A stretch of 64,000 nt of DNA from Nocardioides allogilvus. Lineage in GTDB: Bacteria; Actinomycetota; Actinomycetes; Propionibacteriales; Nocardioidaceae. The stretch's first letter is position 1. The number at the start of each line of letters is the position of its first letter. The stretch is taken from positions 558,001-622,000 of the forward strand of contig NZ_PZYX01000001.1 in NCBI RefSeq assembly GCF_003047285.1. The letters are read 5' to 3'. The notes beneath the pieces are model-generated. The model did not search any database. It worked only from the letters and a program-made list of their open reading frames with translations, and was not told where the DNA came from. The position numbers and the translations under genes are program-made. Below, piece by piece: positions 15,436 through 24,652 of the stretch.

Positions 15436-15471
15436 AACGGCGCCGGTCCCCGTCGGGGGGCCGGCGCCGTT
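15436..15471. terminator. Shared bidirectional terminator
   Basis: AACGGCGCCGG (15436-15446) pairs with CCGGCGCCGTT (15461-15471); the intervening TCCCC/GGGG can extend the stem. It lies between the stop of the LVIVD protein (15411) and the minus-strand stop of the ABC ATPase (15483), and is followed by T-rich bases on both sides. Confidence 0.8.
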
Positions 15472-15482
15472 CGTCGTGCAGG

Positions 15483-16751
15483 TCAGGCGCGGGGCTCGGA
15501 GTCGGCCGAGTGGACCTCCTCGCCCTGGTCGGCCATCTGCTCCGCCTCCTGCGCGGCGCGCGGGTCCTCCCGCTCGGGGATGCGCCCGGCCCGCGACTCG
15601 TCGACGGTGAGGTTCTCACCCGTCGAGGGGTCGAAGAGGTGCATCTTGGAGGCGTCGACGTAGATCTCGGCCTCGTCGCCCGCGGCGATCTGGCTGGTGC
15701 CGTCGAGCGAGACCACCAGCTGGGTGCGCAGCGACTCACCGTCGAGGTCGCGCTCGAGCTGGGCCAGCTGTGCCTGGACCTCGGGCGGCGCTTCGAACGG
15801 GATGTAGGCGTAGGCCTCGTTGCCCAGCCACTCCACGACGTCGACCTTCGTGCGGAAGGTCTTGCCCGTCGTGTCGGAGGTGACCACCGACGCGTCCTCG
15901 AAGTGCTCGGGCCGGATGCCGGCGATGAGCAGCCCCCGCCCCTTGGCCCGCTCGGCCTTCTCGGCGGGGATCTCCACCGAGCCGAACGGCAGCTTGACGG
16001 TGTTGCCCTCCACCTCGGCCGGCACGAAGTTCATCGGCGGGGAGCCGATGAAGCCGGCCACGAACAGGTTGCCGGGGTTCTCGTAGAGCTCGCGCGGCGT
16101 GGCCAGCTGTTGGAGGACGCCGCGCTTGAGGACCGCGACCCGGTCGCCGAGGGTCATCGCCTCGGTCTGGTCGTGGGTGACGTAGACCGTGGTGATGCCG
16201 AGGCGCTTCTGCAACCGGGCGATCTCGGTGCGCATCTGCCCACGCAGCTTGGCGTCCAGGTTGGACAGCGGCTCGTCGAAGAGGAACGCATCGGCGTCGC
16301 GCACGATCGCCCGGCCCATCGCCACCCGCTGGCGCTGGCCGCCCGAGAGGTTGCCGGGCTTGCGGTCGAGGTGCTCGTCGAGCTCGAGCGTCTTGGACGC
16401 GTCTCGCACCTTCTGGTCGATCTCGCTCTCGGGCGCACCCGCCAGCCGCAACGGGAAGGCGATGTTCTCGTAGACGGTCAGGTGCGGGTAGAGCGCGTAG
16501 TTCTGGAAGACCATGGCGAGGTTGCGGTCGCGGGGAGCGAGGTCGTTGACCTTGCGGTCCCCGATCATCATGTCGCCGGAGGTGATGTCCTCCAGCCCCA
16601 CGACCATCCGCAGCAGGGTGGACTTCCCGCAGCCCGACGGGCCGACGAGGATCATGAACTCCCCGTCCTGCACGTCGATGCTCACGTCGTTGACCGCGGG
16701 GAAGCCGTCGCCGTACTTCTTGACGATGTTTCTCATGTCGATGGCAGCCAT
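15483..16751 (-). CDS. Sugar ABC transporter ATP-binding protein (UgpC/MsmK/SugC-like)
   Basis: The 422-residue ATPase has Walker A GPSGCGKST (about residues 38-46), Q-loop MVFQNYALYPH, signature LSGGQRQRVAMGRA, Walker B FLFDEPLSNLDA and H-loop VTHDQTEAM, the arrangement of carbohydrate CUT1 ATPases. The C-terminal 130 residues form the MalK-type OB/TOBE regulatory domain, ending with an acidic tail. It is the last gene of a four-gene operon (binding protein, two permeases, ATPase) and lies four bases after the second permease gene. Confidence 0.92.
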   Translation of the reverse strand: MAAIDMRNIVKKYGDGFPAVNDVSIDVQDGEFMILVGPSGCGKSTLLRMVVGLEDITSGDMMIGDRKVNDLAPRDRNLAMVFQNYALYPHLTVYENIAFPLRLAGAPESEIDQKVRDASKTLELDEHLDRKPGNLSGGQRQRVAMGRAIVRDADAFLFDEPLSNLDAKLRGQMRTEIARLQKRLGITTVYVTHDQTEAMTLGDRVAVLKRGVLQQLATPRELYENPGNLFVAGFIGSPPMNFVPAEVEGNTVKLPFGSVEIPAEKAERAKGRGLLIAGIRPEHFEDASVVTSDTTGKTFRTKVDVVEWLGNEAYAYIPFEAPPEVQAQLAQLERDLDGESLRTQLVVSLDGTSQIAAGDEAEIYVDASKMHLFDPSTGENLTVDESRAGRIPEREDPRAAQEAEQMADQGEEVHSADSEPRA

Positions 16752-16755
16752 GAAC

Positions 16756-17586
16756 TCAACCCTTCACTGCGCCGGAGGTCAGGCCGGCAACGATCTTGCG
16801 CTGGAAAAGCAGGACGATGATGATGATCGGCACCGTGACCACGACCGAGGCCGTCGCCAGCTGCCCGTAGGGCGGATTGAACGGGTCTGGCCCGACGAAG
16901 TAGGACAGCTGGGCCGGTACCGTGCGTGAGGCGGTGGTCGAGGTGAGCGAGATCGCGAGCACGAACTCGTTCCAGGCGAAGAAGAACGTCAAGATCGCGG
17001 CCGTGAAGACACCCGGCGCGGCGAGCGGGACGATCACCTTGCGGAAGGCCTGCCACGAGGTCGCGCCGTCCACCTGCGCGGCCTGCTCCATCTCCCACGG
17101 GATCTCGCGGAAGAAGGCCGAGAGCGTCCAGATCGCCAGCGGCAGCGTGAAGGACATGTAGGGGATGATCAGCCCCGGCCAGGTGTTGAACAGGCCGAAG
17201 GTGCGCCACATGTCGAACAGCGGGCCCACCAGCGAGACGACCGGGAACATCGCGATCGCCAGGGCCAGCGACAGCACGAAGCGCTTCCCGCGGAACTCCA
17301 GGCGCGCGATCGCGTAGGCCGCGAGCGTGGCGAAGATGACCGCGAGCACCGTCGAGATCATCGCGATCCCGAACGAGTTGAGCAGCGCCCGGGTGAAGTC
17401 GTCGTTGGCCAGGATGTCCTTGTAGTTCTGCAGGGTCGCGTCCTTGGGCAGGAACTGCGGACTGCCGGCGGCCGTCTCCTCGACCGGCTTGAACGACAGC
17501 GAGATGATCCACACGACCGGCAACAGGCACCAGATCATGATCAGCACGAACCCGATCCAGGTGCCGATGGATGTCTTGTTCTTCAT
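16756..17586 (-). CDS. Carbohydrate ABC transporter permease (MalG/SugB-like)
   Basis: The 276-residue membrane protein has six predicted helices and the EAA loop WEMEQAAQVDGATSWQAFRKVIVPLAAPG (about residues 185-213), which couples to the ATPase. It belongs to the CUT1 MalG family. ATG 17586 shares one base with the stop of the upstream permease. With its partner it forms the transmembrane channel of the LpqY/SugABC-like system. Confidence 0.9.
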   Translation of the reverse strand: MKNKTSIGTWIGFVLIMIWCLLPVVWIISLSFKPVEETAAGSPQFLPKDATLQNYKDILANDDFTRALLNSFGIAMISTVLAVIFATLAAYAIARLEFRGKRFVLSLALAIAMFPVVSLVGPLFDMWRTFGLFNTWPGLIIPYMSFTLPLAIWTLSAFFREIPWEMEQAAQVDGATSWQAFRKVIVPLAAPGVFTAAILTFFFAWNEFVLAISLTSTTASRTVPAQLSYFVGPDPFNPPYGQLATASVVVTVPIIIIVLLFQRKIVAGLTSGAVKG

Positions 17587-18536
17587 CAGCCCTCCCCTCT
17601 CGCAGCGGCGAGATCGACGTTGAACAGCTTGACGATCAGATAGGCCAGCAGCAGCACGCTGAGGAACAGCAGCACCGACAGCGCCGAGCCGAGACCCAGC
17701 TGCACCTGCTCGATGACCTGGCGGTAGGTCAGGAAGGACACGGACTCGGTCTCCTGGGCGCCTCGGGTCATCACGAAGATGTTGTCGAAGATGCGGTAGG
17801 CGTCGAGGGCCCGGAAGAGCACCGCGACCATGATCGCGGCCCGCATGTTGGGCAGGATCACCTTCCACAGCCGCTGCCACCACGTGGCACCGTCGACCTG
17901 CGCGGCCTCGATCATGTCCTCGGACACCTGGGACAGGCCAGCGAGCAGCAGCAGCGCCATGAACGGCGTGGTCTTCCAGATCTCGGAGACCATGATCGCG
18001 AACATGGCCGACCAGTGACCGCCGAACCAGTTGAAGTTGTCCTCGACGAAGGGCAGCCACGAGTTCACGAAGCCGTTGTTGAGGCTGAATGCGAACTGCC
18101 AGGCGAAGGCCGAGACGACGGTGATGATGCCGTAGGGGATCAGGATCGAGGTCCTGATCACGCCGCGGGCGAAGATCACCTTGTGCATCACCATCGCGAA
18201 GGCGAAGCCGATGACGAGCTCGACGGCGACCGTGACCACCATGATCAGCACCGTGTTGAACATGTCCTGCCAGAACAGGCCGTCGCTGAGCACGGTGGCG
18301 TAGTTGGAGAACCAGATGAACTCACGGTCGTCGGGTGCGGTGAGCCGGTAGCGGAACATCGAGAGGTAGAGCGCCTGCAGCATCGGCCAGGCCGTCACCA
18401 GCAGCATCAGCACCACTGCGGGGGCGACCAGCTTCATGCCCAGGCGGTCCTCGGAGCGTGACCGGTCGGTCATGGCGCCGGCGCCTGACTTCTTCTTCGT
18501 GTCCTTCGCGCCGGGTGTGGCGACTACGGTGCTCAC
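17586..18536 (-). CDS. Carbohydrate ABC transporter permease (MalF/SugA-like)
   Basis: The 316-residue protein has a charged cytoplasmic N-terminus of about 35 residues, six hydrophobic helices and the EAA loop MIEAAQVDGATWWQRLWKVILP (about residues 215-236). It is the MalF-type partner of the gene that follows. The GTG at 18536 overlaps the stop of the substrate-binding protein gene by four bases (GTGA), showing translational coupling. Confidence 0.9.
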   Translation of the reverse strand: MSTVVATPGAKDTKKKSGAGAMTDRSRSEDRLGMKLVAPAVVLMLLVTAWPMLQALYLSMFRYRLTAPDDREFIWFSNYATVLSDGLFWQDMFNTVLIMVVTVAVELVIGFAFAMVMHKVIFARGVIRTSILIPYGIITVVSAFAWQFAFSLNNGFVNSWLPFVEDNFNWFGGHWSAMFAIMVSEIWKTTPFMALLLLAGLSQVSEDMIEAAQVDGATWWQRLWKVILPNMRAAIMVAVLFRALDAYRIFDNIFVMTRGAQETESVSFLTYRQVIEQVQLGLGSALSVLLFLSVLLLAYLIVKLFNVDLAAARGEG

Positions 18537-19825
18537 AACAGGCTCCTTCCCTGCAGCACTTCACCGATGAAGTCCGACGACTCGCCAGGCGTGTCCTCGT
18601 CGACGCTGCTCGGCGGGTGCCAGATGCTCTGGATGGCACCGGAGATGTCGCTCCAGTAGGGCGACGGCGTGCGCGGAGCCGCGCTCTCCAGGCTCTCCTG
18701 GAACAGGGCGATCAGCTCGGCCGGGAAGAGCTCCTGGACCGCCGGCTGCGCGTAGCCCGCCTCGGAGGAGGGCATGTTGCCGGTCAGCTCGGCGTTGAGC
18801 GCCTGGTTCTCCGGGCTGGTCAGGCACTCGAGTGCCCCCACCGCCAGGTCCTGGTGCTCGGACGACGAACTGACGCCGATCCCGATCCCGCCGTACGGCG
18901 GTCGCGACTCCTCGCCCTCGACGGTCTGCGGATAGCGGGCGAAGCCGATGTCGCCACCCAGCTGGTCGTCGCCGTAGTTGCCCCAGATGTAGGTCCAGTT
19001 GACCAGGAAGGCCCCGGCGTCGGACCCGAAGGTCGCTCCGGCCGTGCCCTCGTTGGAGACCGAGAGGTCGTCGGGGGCGGCCTCGGAGTCGGCCAGGGTC
19101 TCGATGACGTCGGCCGCGGCGCGCCCGGCGTCGGAGTCGATGGTGATCTCCGCTTCGGCGCCGGCGTCGGTGCCGGTGGCGATCTGGCCGCCGGCACCGG
19201 AGATCAGCGCGTTGACCCACACGGAGTAGCCCTCGTACTTGTTGGCCTGGACGCCGATCTTGCCGTCGTTCTCGGAGGCGGCCGTGATGATCTGCTCCCA
19301 GGTGACCGGCTGGCTCATGTCGAGCCCGGCCTTCTCCACGAAGGCCTTGCGGTACCAGAGGACCTGCACGTTGGACCAGAACGGCGCGACGACCAGCTCG
19401 TCCTCCCAGGTCGCGGACTGCACGGCGCTCTCGAAGCCCTGCTCGGAGAACTTCTGCTGCAGGTCGTCGGGGATGTCGGCGAGATAGCCGGCGTCGGCGA
19501 ACTCCGCGGTGTACGGCGGGTCGAGGCTCATGAGGTCGATGCCGGTGTCGCCCGCGGCCAGCCGGCGGGCCAGCTGGATGCGCTGCTGGCCGGCGTCCTG
19601 GGGGAGGACCTGGGTGGTGATCGTGTAGTCGTCGGTCGAGCACGCCTCGGCCACCGCGGCCTGGCCGCCGGCGTCCGGGTTGGTGTACCAGACGAGCTCG
19701 GGCGTGCCGGATCCGTCGCCGGAGCAACCGGCCAGGATGCCGCAGGCGAGGGTCAGGGCTCCCGCAGGAGCCGCCCAGCGTCGTAGCTGCCTCGTGCGTG
19801 GATGCCGCGAAGATCGTGCTGTCAT
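18533..19825 (-). CDS. Sugar ABC transporter substrate-binding lipoprotein (LpqY-like)
   Basis: The 430-residue protein carries an Arg-rich lipoprotein signal with lipobox LAGC (Cys34), then an extracellular solute-binding fold (VWYTNPDAGGQAAVAE, GIDLMSLDPPYTAEFA, WEDELVVAPFWSNVQVLWYRK). Gene order and sequence resemble the mycobacterial trehalose importer LpqY-SugA-SugB-SugC, but specificity cannot be read from sequence. The second ATG (19825) is preferred because GGAGGGG, part of the first ATG's own codons, sits right before it; ATG 19837 is the alternative. A 9-bp inverted repeat lies upstream at 19852-19877. Confidence 0.87.
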   Translation of the reverse strand: MTARSSRHPRTRQLRRWAAPAGALTLACGILAGCSGDGSGTPELVWYTNPDAGGQAAVAEACSTDDYTITTQVLPQDAGQQRIQLARRLAAGDTGIDLMSLDPPYTAEFADAGYLADIPDDLQQKFSEQGFESAVQSATWEDELVVAPFWSNVQVLWYRKAFVEKAGLDMSQPVTWEQIITAASENDGKIGVQANKYEGYSVWVNALISGAGGQIATGTDAGAEAEITIDSDAGRAAADVIETLADSEAAPDDLSVSNEGTAGATFGSDAGAFLVNWTYIWGNYGDDQLGGDIGFARYPQTVEGEESRPPYGGIGIGVSSSSEHQDLAVGALECLTSPENQALNAELTGNMPSSEAGYAQPAVQELFPAELIALFQESLESAAPRTPSPYWSDISGAIQSIWHPPSSVDEDTPGESSDFIGEVLQGRSLL

Positions 19826-19851
19826 CCGCCCCTCCATTCATGTGTGGCTCA

Positions 19852-19877
19852 GGTCACAGGTCTAGTCCCCTGTGACC
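19852..19877. promoter_or_regulatory. Perfect inverted repeat upstream of the sugar ABC operon
   Basis: GGTCACAGG (19852-19860) and CCTGTGACC (19869-19877) are perfect inverted copies with an 8-base spacer, ending 27 bases before the ATG 19825. Size and place fit an operator for a sugar-responsive repressor. No regulator gene is adjacent, so the cognate protein is unknown. Confidence 0.5.
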
Positions 19878-19959
19878 CACCTTGGCAACACGCGTGAGGG
19901 TGGGACGAGTGAAAGTTCAAACTCCGGCGGACGGTGCGTGCACACCCGGGGTGGGACGC

Positions 19960-20904
19960 TCAGTCGGGTGCGGACACGCGATCGGCCGTGCGCCGGATGC
20001 CCTCGACGAAGGTGTCGTAGAGATCGGTCGGCAGGTCGTGGCCCATGCCGTCGATGAGGATGAGCTCGGCACCCGGGATGGCCGACGCGGTGGCCCGGCC
20101 ACCGCTGACGTGCACCATCTTGTCGGCCATTCCGTGGATGACCAGGGTGGGCATGTGCAGCGTGCGCAGCCGCAGGGTGCGGTTGGGCTGGGTGAGGACG
20201 GCGCACATCTGGCGGAGCACACCGCTGGCCGACACGCCGCGGTCGAAGGTGTCCTCGGCCCGCGTGCGCAGGACGTCGGCGTCCACGGGGAAGTCGGGCG
20301 ACCCGATGAGGCCCCACACCAGCGCGTTGGTGGCGACATAGGCCTCCTTGCCGCCGCGCCGGGGAGCGATCAGGGTCGGCAGCAGGTCGGGGCTCTGCCA
20401 GCCCACGGTCCGGCGCCCGGTCGTGGACATGATGCTGGTCAGCGAGAGCACGCGCGCCGGAGCCTCGATGGCCATCGTCTGCGCGATCATGCCGCCCATC
20501 GAGATGCCGGCGACGTGAGCGGCCGGGAGGCCGAGGTGGTCGAGCAGGGCGAGGCCGTCGGAGGCCAGCTCGCTGATGGAGTACGGCGCCTTGCCCCGCC
20601 CGGTCGAGAAGGCCCTGATGAGCTGGGCGCGCGTGACGCGCTGGGGCATCCGGGAGGAGCGTCCGGTGTCGCGGTTGTCGTAGCGGATGACGTGGAAGCC
20701 GGCTGCGGCCAGGCGCGTGCAGAAGTCGTCGTCCCACCAGATCATCGGCCCGCCCAGTCCCATCACCAGGAGCAGCGGATCGCCGTCGACGGAGCCGAAG
20801 GTCTGGTAGCAGATCTCCACCTCGGGGCTGACCGGGGCGAACAGCTCCTCCGAGACCGCCACGGCGGACGGGTGCTGGGAGGGAGAAGGGGAAGAACTGG
20901 TCAT
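19960..20904 (-). CDS. Alpha/beta hydrolase
   Basis: The 314-residue protein has the alpha/beta-hydrolase fold: oxyanion region MGLGGPMIWWDDDF (about residues 47-60), RYDNRDTGRSS, nucleophile elbow GISMGGMIAQ (Ser at about 126), an acid residue around MPTLVIHGMADK and the catalytic histidine in DGMGHDLP near the C-terminus. This pattern matches the TAP/epoxide-hydrolase-like group. ATG 20904 is chosen because the upstream extension is unconserved and crosses the divergent promoter region. The substrate is unknown. Confidence 0.85.
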   Translation of the reverse strand: MTSSSPSPSQHPSAVAVSEELFAPVSPEVEICYQTFGSVDGDPLLLVMGLGGPMIWWDDDFCTRLAAAGFHVIRYDNRDTGRSSRMPQRVTRAQLIRAFSTGRGKAPYSISELASDGLALLDHLGLPAAHVAGISMGGMIAQTMAIEAPARVLSLTSIMSTTGRRTVGWQSPDLLPTLIAPRRGGKEAYVATNALVWGLIGSPDFPVDADVLRTRAEDTFDRGVSASGVLRQMCAVLTQPNRTLRLRTLHMPTLVIHGMADKMVHVSGGRATASAIPGAELILIDGMGHDLPTDLYDTFVEGIRRTADRVSAPD

Positions 20905-20963
20905 GTGTCCAGTCAACACGACCGTCGTCGTGTCGAGCGTCAGATCCGGCCCTGACCGGCCAA

Positions 20964-20973
20964 ATACCGGTAT
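20964..20973. promoter_or_regulatory. Short perfect palindrome in divergent promoter region
   Basis: ATACCGGTAT is a perfect 10-bp palindrome between the divergent hydrolase starts at 20904 and 21005, in a locally AT-richer stretch. It could be a shared operator or part of a promoter; evidence is limited to symmetry and position. Confidence 0.25.
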
Positions 20974-21004
20974 ATCGGTCGTCGTGGGGCTAGGTTCGCC
21001 TCTT

Positions 21005-21835
21005 GTGACTCCCACCACTCTCGCGGACTTCCTGCTGCCGGACGGCTTCGCGCGTCCGCGCGTCCACGCGGTCATCAACGAGGGGCGCGTGATCGGTGAG
21101 GCCGGTCGCTACGCATGGGAGGCGATGAGCCAGCGCGGCGAGCGCCGCCACACGCCGTACGCCACTCGCGCACCCGTGCGCGACGAGGAGCCCGTGCTGC
21201 TGGTGCCGGGGTTCATGGCTGGCGACGGCACCCTCGCGCTGATGCGCCGGGCGCTGCAGCAGCAGGGGCTGCGCACCTACCGGTCCCACATCCGCGCCAA
21301 CGTCGGCTGCACGCTTGACGTCTCCGCCCAGATGGAGATGCGCCTCGAGTCGATCGCGCAGCGGCGCGGCAGCAAGGTCCGCATCGTCGGCCACAGCCTC
21401 GGCGGCATGCTCGCGCGCGGGGTGGCGGCCAGGCGCCCCGACCTCGTCTCCGGCCTGGTGACGATGGGCAGCCCGATGCTCGCGCCGGGTGCTCACCACA
21501 TCAGCCTGTCGGCGAGCGTCGCCACGCTGGTGCGCCTGAGCCGCGCCGGCTTACCCGGGATGATGTCCGAGGACTGCGTGGCCGGCGCCTGCGCGCGGCA
21601 GAGCTTCGACCAGGGGCTGGCGCCGCTGGCCGACTCGGTCGACTTCACCGCGATCTACTCCCGGCGCGACGGCATCGTCGACTGGCGCGCCTGCATCGAC
21701 CCCCGCGCGATCCCGCTCGAGGTGCGCGCCTCGCACGTGGGCATGGCGCTGGACCCGCGCGTGATCGCTGCGGTCACGGGGGCCCTGCGGCCCTCCGTGT
21801 CAGCGGTCGAAGTCGATCGCGGAGAAATCGCGTAG
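21005..21835 (+). CDS. Alpha/beta-fold lipase/esterase-like protein
   Basis: The 276-residue protein shows [25 protein letters not shown] (oxyanion side), the nucleophile elbow [12 protein letters not shown] (about residues 128-139), and [13 protein letters not shown] plus SHVGMALDP for the acid and histidine. It looks like the actinobacterial triacylglycerol-lipase-like esterases without a signal peptide. GTG 21005 is preferred over ATG 20903 because the upstream residues are unconserved and lie in the divergent promoter. Its last 36 bases overlap the end of glpX on the other strand. Confidence 0.8.
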   Translation: MTPTTLADFLLPDGFARPRVHAVINEGRVIGEAGRYAWEAMSQRGERRHTPYATRAPVRDEEPVLLVPGFMAGDGTLALMRRALQQQGLRTYRSHIRANVGCTLDVSAQMEMRLESIAQRRGSKVRIVGHSLGGMLARGVAARRPDLVSGLVTMGSPMLAPGAHHISLSASVATLVRLSRAGLPGMMSEDCVAGACARQSFDQGLAPLADSVDFTAIYSRRDGIVDWRACIDPRAIPLEVRASHVGMALDPRVIAAVTGALRPSVSAVEVDRGEIA

Positions 21836-22804
21836 CTTCGAGAGCTGGTGCTCGCTGGTGATCCGGCGGATCGTGCCACTGCGCGAGCGCATGACCAGCG
21901 AGTCGGTGGTCGCACCGTTGGCGCGGTAGCGGACACCGCGCATCAGCTCGCCGTCGGTGATGCCGGTGGCGACGAAGAAGCAGTCGTCGCCGGTGACGAG
22001 GTCGTCGGTGCCGAGCACGAAGTCCTGGTCGAGGTTGTGGCCGGCGTCGAGGGCGCGCTGGCGCTCCTCGTCGTCCTGCGGCCACAGGCGGCCCTGGATG
22101 ACGCCGCCGGTGCACTTCATGGCGCAGGCCGTGATGATGCCCTCCGGCGTGCCGCCGACGCCCAGGAGCAGGTCGACGCCGGTGTCGGGGCGAGCAGCCA
22201 TGATCGCGCCGGCGACGTCGCCGTCCGCGATGAACTTGATCCGGGCGCCGGTCGCGCGGATCTCCTCGACCAGCTGCGCGTGGCGCGGCCGGTCGAGCAG
22301 CACGACGGTCACGTCGGAGGCGGAGCTGTTCTTGGCCTTCGCGACGAGGTGGATGTTCTCGGCGACGGGCAGTCGGATGTCCACGACGTCGGCGGCCTCG
22401 GGGCCGGTGACGAGCTTCTCCATGTAGAAGACCGCGGAGGGGTCGTACATCGTGCCGCGGGGGGCGACGGCCAGCACGGAGATCGCGTTGTTCATGCCCT
22501 TCGCGGTCAGCGTCGTGCCGTCGATCGGGTCGACCGCGACGTCGCACAGCGGACCGGTGCCGTCGCCGACCTGCTCGCCGTTGTAGAGCATCGGCGCGTT
22601 GTCCTTCTCGCCCTCGCCGATGACGACGGTGCCGTTCATGCCGATGCTGGAGATCATCACGCGCATCGCGTTGACGGCGACGCCGTCGGCGTCGTTCTTG
22701 TCGCCGCGCCCGACCCAGCGACCGGCGGCCATGGCGGCCGCCTCGGTCACGCGAACGAGCTCGAGAGCGAGGTTACGGTCGGGCTGCTGCGTGGTCGGGC
22801 TCAT
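21800..22804 (-). CDS. glpX: Class II fructose-1,6-bisphosphatase
   Basis: The 334-residue enzyme hydrolyses fructose 1,6-bisphosphate in gluconeogenesis. Metal- and substrate-binding motifs of GlpX are clear: [12 protein letters not shown] (about residues 31-42), [12 protein letters not shown] and [13 protein letters not shown] (about 84-96). Start is ATG 22804 (ATG 22813 gives three extra residues). It begins only 10 bases after the modC stop on the same strand, so it may be cotranscribed with modABC, an unusual neighbour for a central-carbon enzyme. Its 3' end overlaps the convergent esterase gene by 36 bases. Confidence 0.95.
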   Translation of the reverse strand: MSPTTQQPDRNLALELVRVTEAAAMAAGRWVGRGDKNDADGVAVNAMRVMISSIGMNGTVVIGEGEKDNAPMLYNGEQVGDGTGPLCDVAVDPIDGTTLTAKGMNNAISVLAVAPRGTMYDPSAVFYMEKLVTGPEAADVVDIRLPVAENIHLVAKAKNSSASDVTVVLLDRPRHAQLVEEIRATGARIKFIADGDVAGAIMAARPDTGVDLLLGVGGTPEGIITACAMKCTGGVIQGRLWPQDDEERQRALDAGHNLDQDFVLGTDDLVTGDDCFFVATGITDGELMRGVRYRANGATTDSLVMRSRSGTIRRITSEHQLSKLRDFSAIDFDR

Positions 22805-22814
22805 GGGCCGCATG

Positions 22815-23831
22815 TTATCGGTCGCCGCGCTGGTCCTCGTCCGCGGATCCGTACCGTCTCACGGCGGTCGCCTTCACCGAGAGCCAGACGTCGCGGCCGG
22901 GGGCGAGTCCGAGCTCGGCCGCAGCCTGCGGAGTGACGTCCGCCAGCAGCGGCGGCTCGCAGTCGACGAGCAGGCGTACGGCGTCGCCGTGCTGCTGCGC
23001 GCTGGCGACCGAGCCCTGCCACTGCAGGCGCGCCGAGCCCTCCGGTCGGCGCAGGCTGACCGTCACGTCGCGTGGGGAGAACGTCGTGAGCGCCTCGACC
23101 CCGGTGGCGTCGGTCTCGCGCACCAGGTTGACCCCCACCAGCCTGGCGACGTGGTCGGTCGCGGGCCGGGCGGCGACGTGCTGGGGCGTGCCATGCTGCG
23201 CGACCCGCCCCCGGTCCAGGACCAGCACCTGGTCGGCGAGGGTCAGCGCGTCGATGGCCTCGTGGGTGACCAGGACGGTGACGCCGTCGAAGGACGCGAG
23301 GTGCTGGGCGAGCTCGATCCGCAGCGCCATCGCCGCGGTGACGTCGAGCCCGGTGAACGGCTCGTCGAGCAGCAGGAGCCTCGGTTCGGTGGCGAGGGCG
23401 CGGGCGATCGCGACGCGCTGCGCCTGCCCGCCCGACAGCTCACGCGGGCGGCGGCCAGCCAGGTGCCCGATGCCGAAGGTGTCGAGGAGGTCCTGCGCCG
23501 TGCGGTCCGCGTCTCGTCGCGACCGCCCGCGCGAGCGCGGGCCGAAGGCGACGTTGTCCAGCGCGCTCAGGTGGGGGAAGAGGAGCTGGCCCTGGAAGAC
23601 CAGCCCCACCTCCCGGTCACGTGCGGAGAGCGTCAGCAGGTCGGTGCCGTCCAGCAGGGCCGTCCCGTCGGCCGCCACCAAGCCGGCGAGGGCACGGACG
23701 AAGGAGGACTTGCCGGCACCGTTGGGACCGATCACGGCGATCACCGCCCCCGGCTCGGCGTCCAGCTCCACGCGCGCGCGGCCCGGCACGGTCAGGTCGA
23801 CCTGCAGGCCAGGGCTGTACGGCGAGGTCAC
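22815..23831 (-). CDS. modC: Molybdate ABC transporter ATP-binding protein
   Basis: The 338-residue ATPase has Walker [10 protein letters not shown] (about residues 33-41), [13 protein letters not shown]-loop, signature [14 protein letters not shown], Walker [13 protein letters not shown] and VTHEAIDAL. The C-terminal about 70 residues form a TOBE/Mop domain ([24 protein letters not shown]), which binds oxyanions in ModC proteins. GTG 23831 overlaps the modB stop by four bases. Confidence 0.92.
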   Translation of the reverse strand: MTSPYSPGLQVDLTVPGRARVELDAEPGAVIAVIGPNGAGKSSFVRALAGLVAADGTALLDGTDLLTLSARDREVGLVFQGQLLFPHLSALDNVAFGPRSRGRSRRDADRTAQDLLDTFGIGHLAGRRPRELSGGQAQRVAIARALATEPRLLLLDEPFTGLDVTAAMALRIELAQHLASFDGVTVLVTHEAIDALTLADQVLVLDRGRVAQHGTPQHVAARPATDHVARLVGVNLVRETDATGVEALTTFSPRDVTVSLRRPEGSARLQWQGSVASAQQHGDAVRLLVDCEPPLLADVTPQAAAELGLAPGRDVWLSVKATAVRRYGSADEDQRGDR

Positions 23832-24652
23832 GGCGTCCCCAGCCAGCGGTCGCGCAGGAGCAGCAGCACCGCGACGGAGACGACGAGCATCACGAGGCTC
23901 AGCGCGAGCGCTGCGTCCTGGTCGCTCTGTCGGGTGACGTAGATGAGGGTCGGCATGGTCTGGGTCGTGCCGGGATAGTTGCCGTTGAAGGTGATGGTCG
24001 CGCCGAACTCTCCGAGCGAGCGGGCCCAGCCGAGCACCATTCCCGCGACGATGCCGGGCAGGGCCAGCGGGATCGTGACGCGTCGGAACGTCGTCCACCG
24101 GGTCGCGCCCAGGGTGGCGGCGGCCGCGTCGTAGTCGGGGTCGGCCGAGCGCAGCGCGCCCTCGATCGCGAGCACCACGAACGGCATCGAGACGAACGTG
24201 TGCGCCAGCACCACGCCCCAGGCCGTGAACGGGAACGCGAAGCCGGTGGCCGCGAGCAGCGGCTCGCCGACCAGGCCCGTGCGCCCGAAGGCCGTGCGCA
24301 GGGCGACGCCGGCGACGACGGGCGGCAGCACCATCGGCACGGTCACCAGCACGCGCACGAGGCTCCGGCCGCGGAAGTCGACGCGGGCCAGCAGCCACGC
24401 GACCGGCAGGCCCAGCACGAGGCAGACGAGCATCGCGGCCGTCGACGTCGACAGGCTGAGCCACAGGGCGGTGCGCAGCGGAGCCGAGCTGAGCGAGGTG
24501 GGCAGGGTCCGCCAGTCGATCGCCGCGAGCATCGCGAGGAGCGGGACCACGAGCAGCGCGACGGCCAGCACCGCCGGCACCAGCAGCAGCAGTGGCGGCC
24601 GGCCCAGCGGATCGGTCCGGTGCGATCGCTGGCTCTGGGTGCGCGGACTCAT
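23828..24652 (-). CDS. modB: Molybdate ABC transporter permease
   Basis: The 274-residue protein has about six hydrophobic helices and the EAA loop DYDAAAATLGATRWTTFRRVTIPLALPG (about residues 176-203), followed by RSLGEFGATITF, the hallmark of ModB/CysT-type permeases. ATG 24652 overlaps the modA stop (ATGA). It forms the channel for molybdate or tungstate. Confidence 0.92.
   Translation of the reverse strand: MSPRTQSQRSHRTDPLGRPPLLLLVPAVLAVALLVVPLLAMLAAIDWRTLPTSLSSAPLRTALWLSLSTSTAAMLVCLVLGLPVAWLLARVDFRGRSLVRVLVTVPMVLPPVVAGVALRTAFGRTGLVGEPLLAATGFAFPFTAWGVVLAHTFVSMPFVVLAIEGALRSADPDYDAAAATLGATRWTTFRRVTIPLALPGIVAGMVLGWARSLGEFGATITFNGNYPGTTQTMPTLIYVTRQSDQDAALALSLVMLVVSVAVLLLLRDRWLGTP

Noticed and set aside
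15436..15471. Inverted repeat considered as an operator
   Set aside because: It sits between two convergent stops, with long GC arms, so a shared terminator is the simple explanation.
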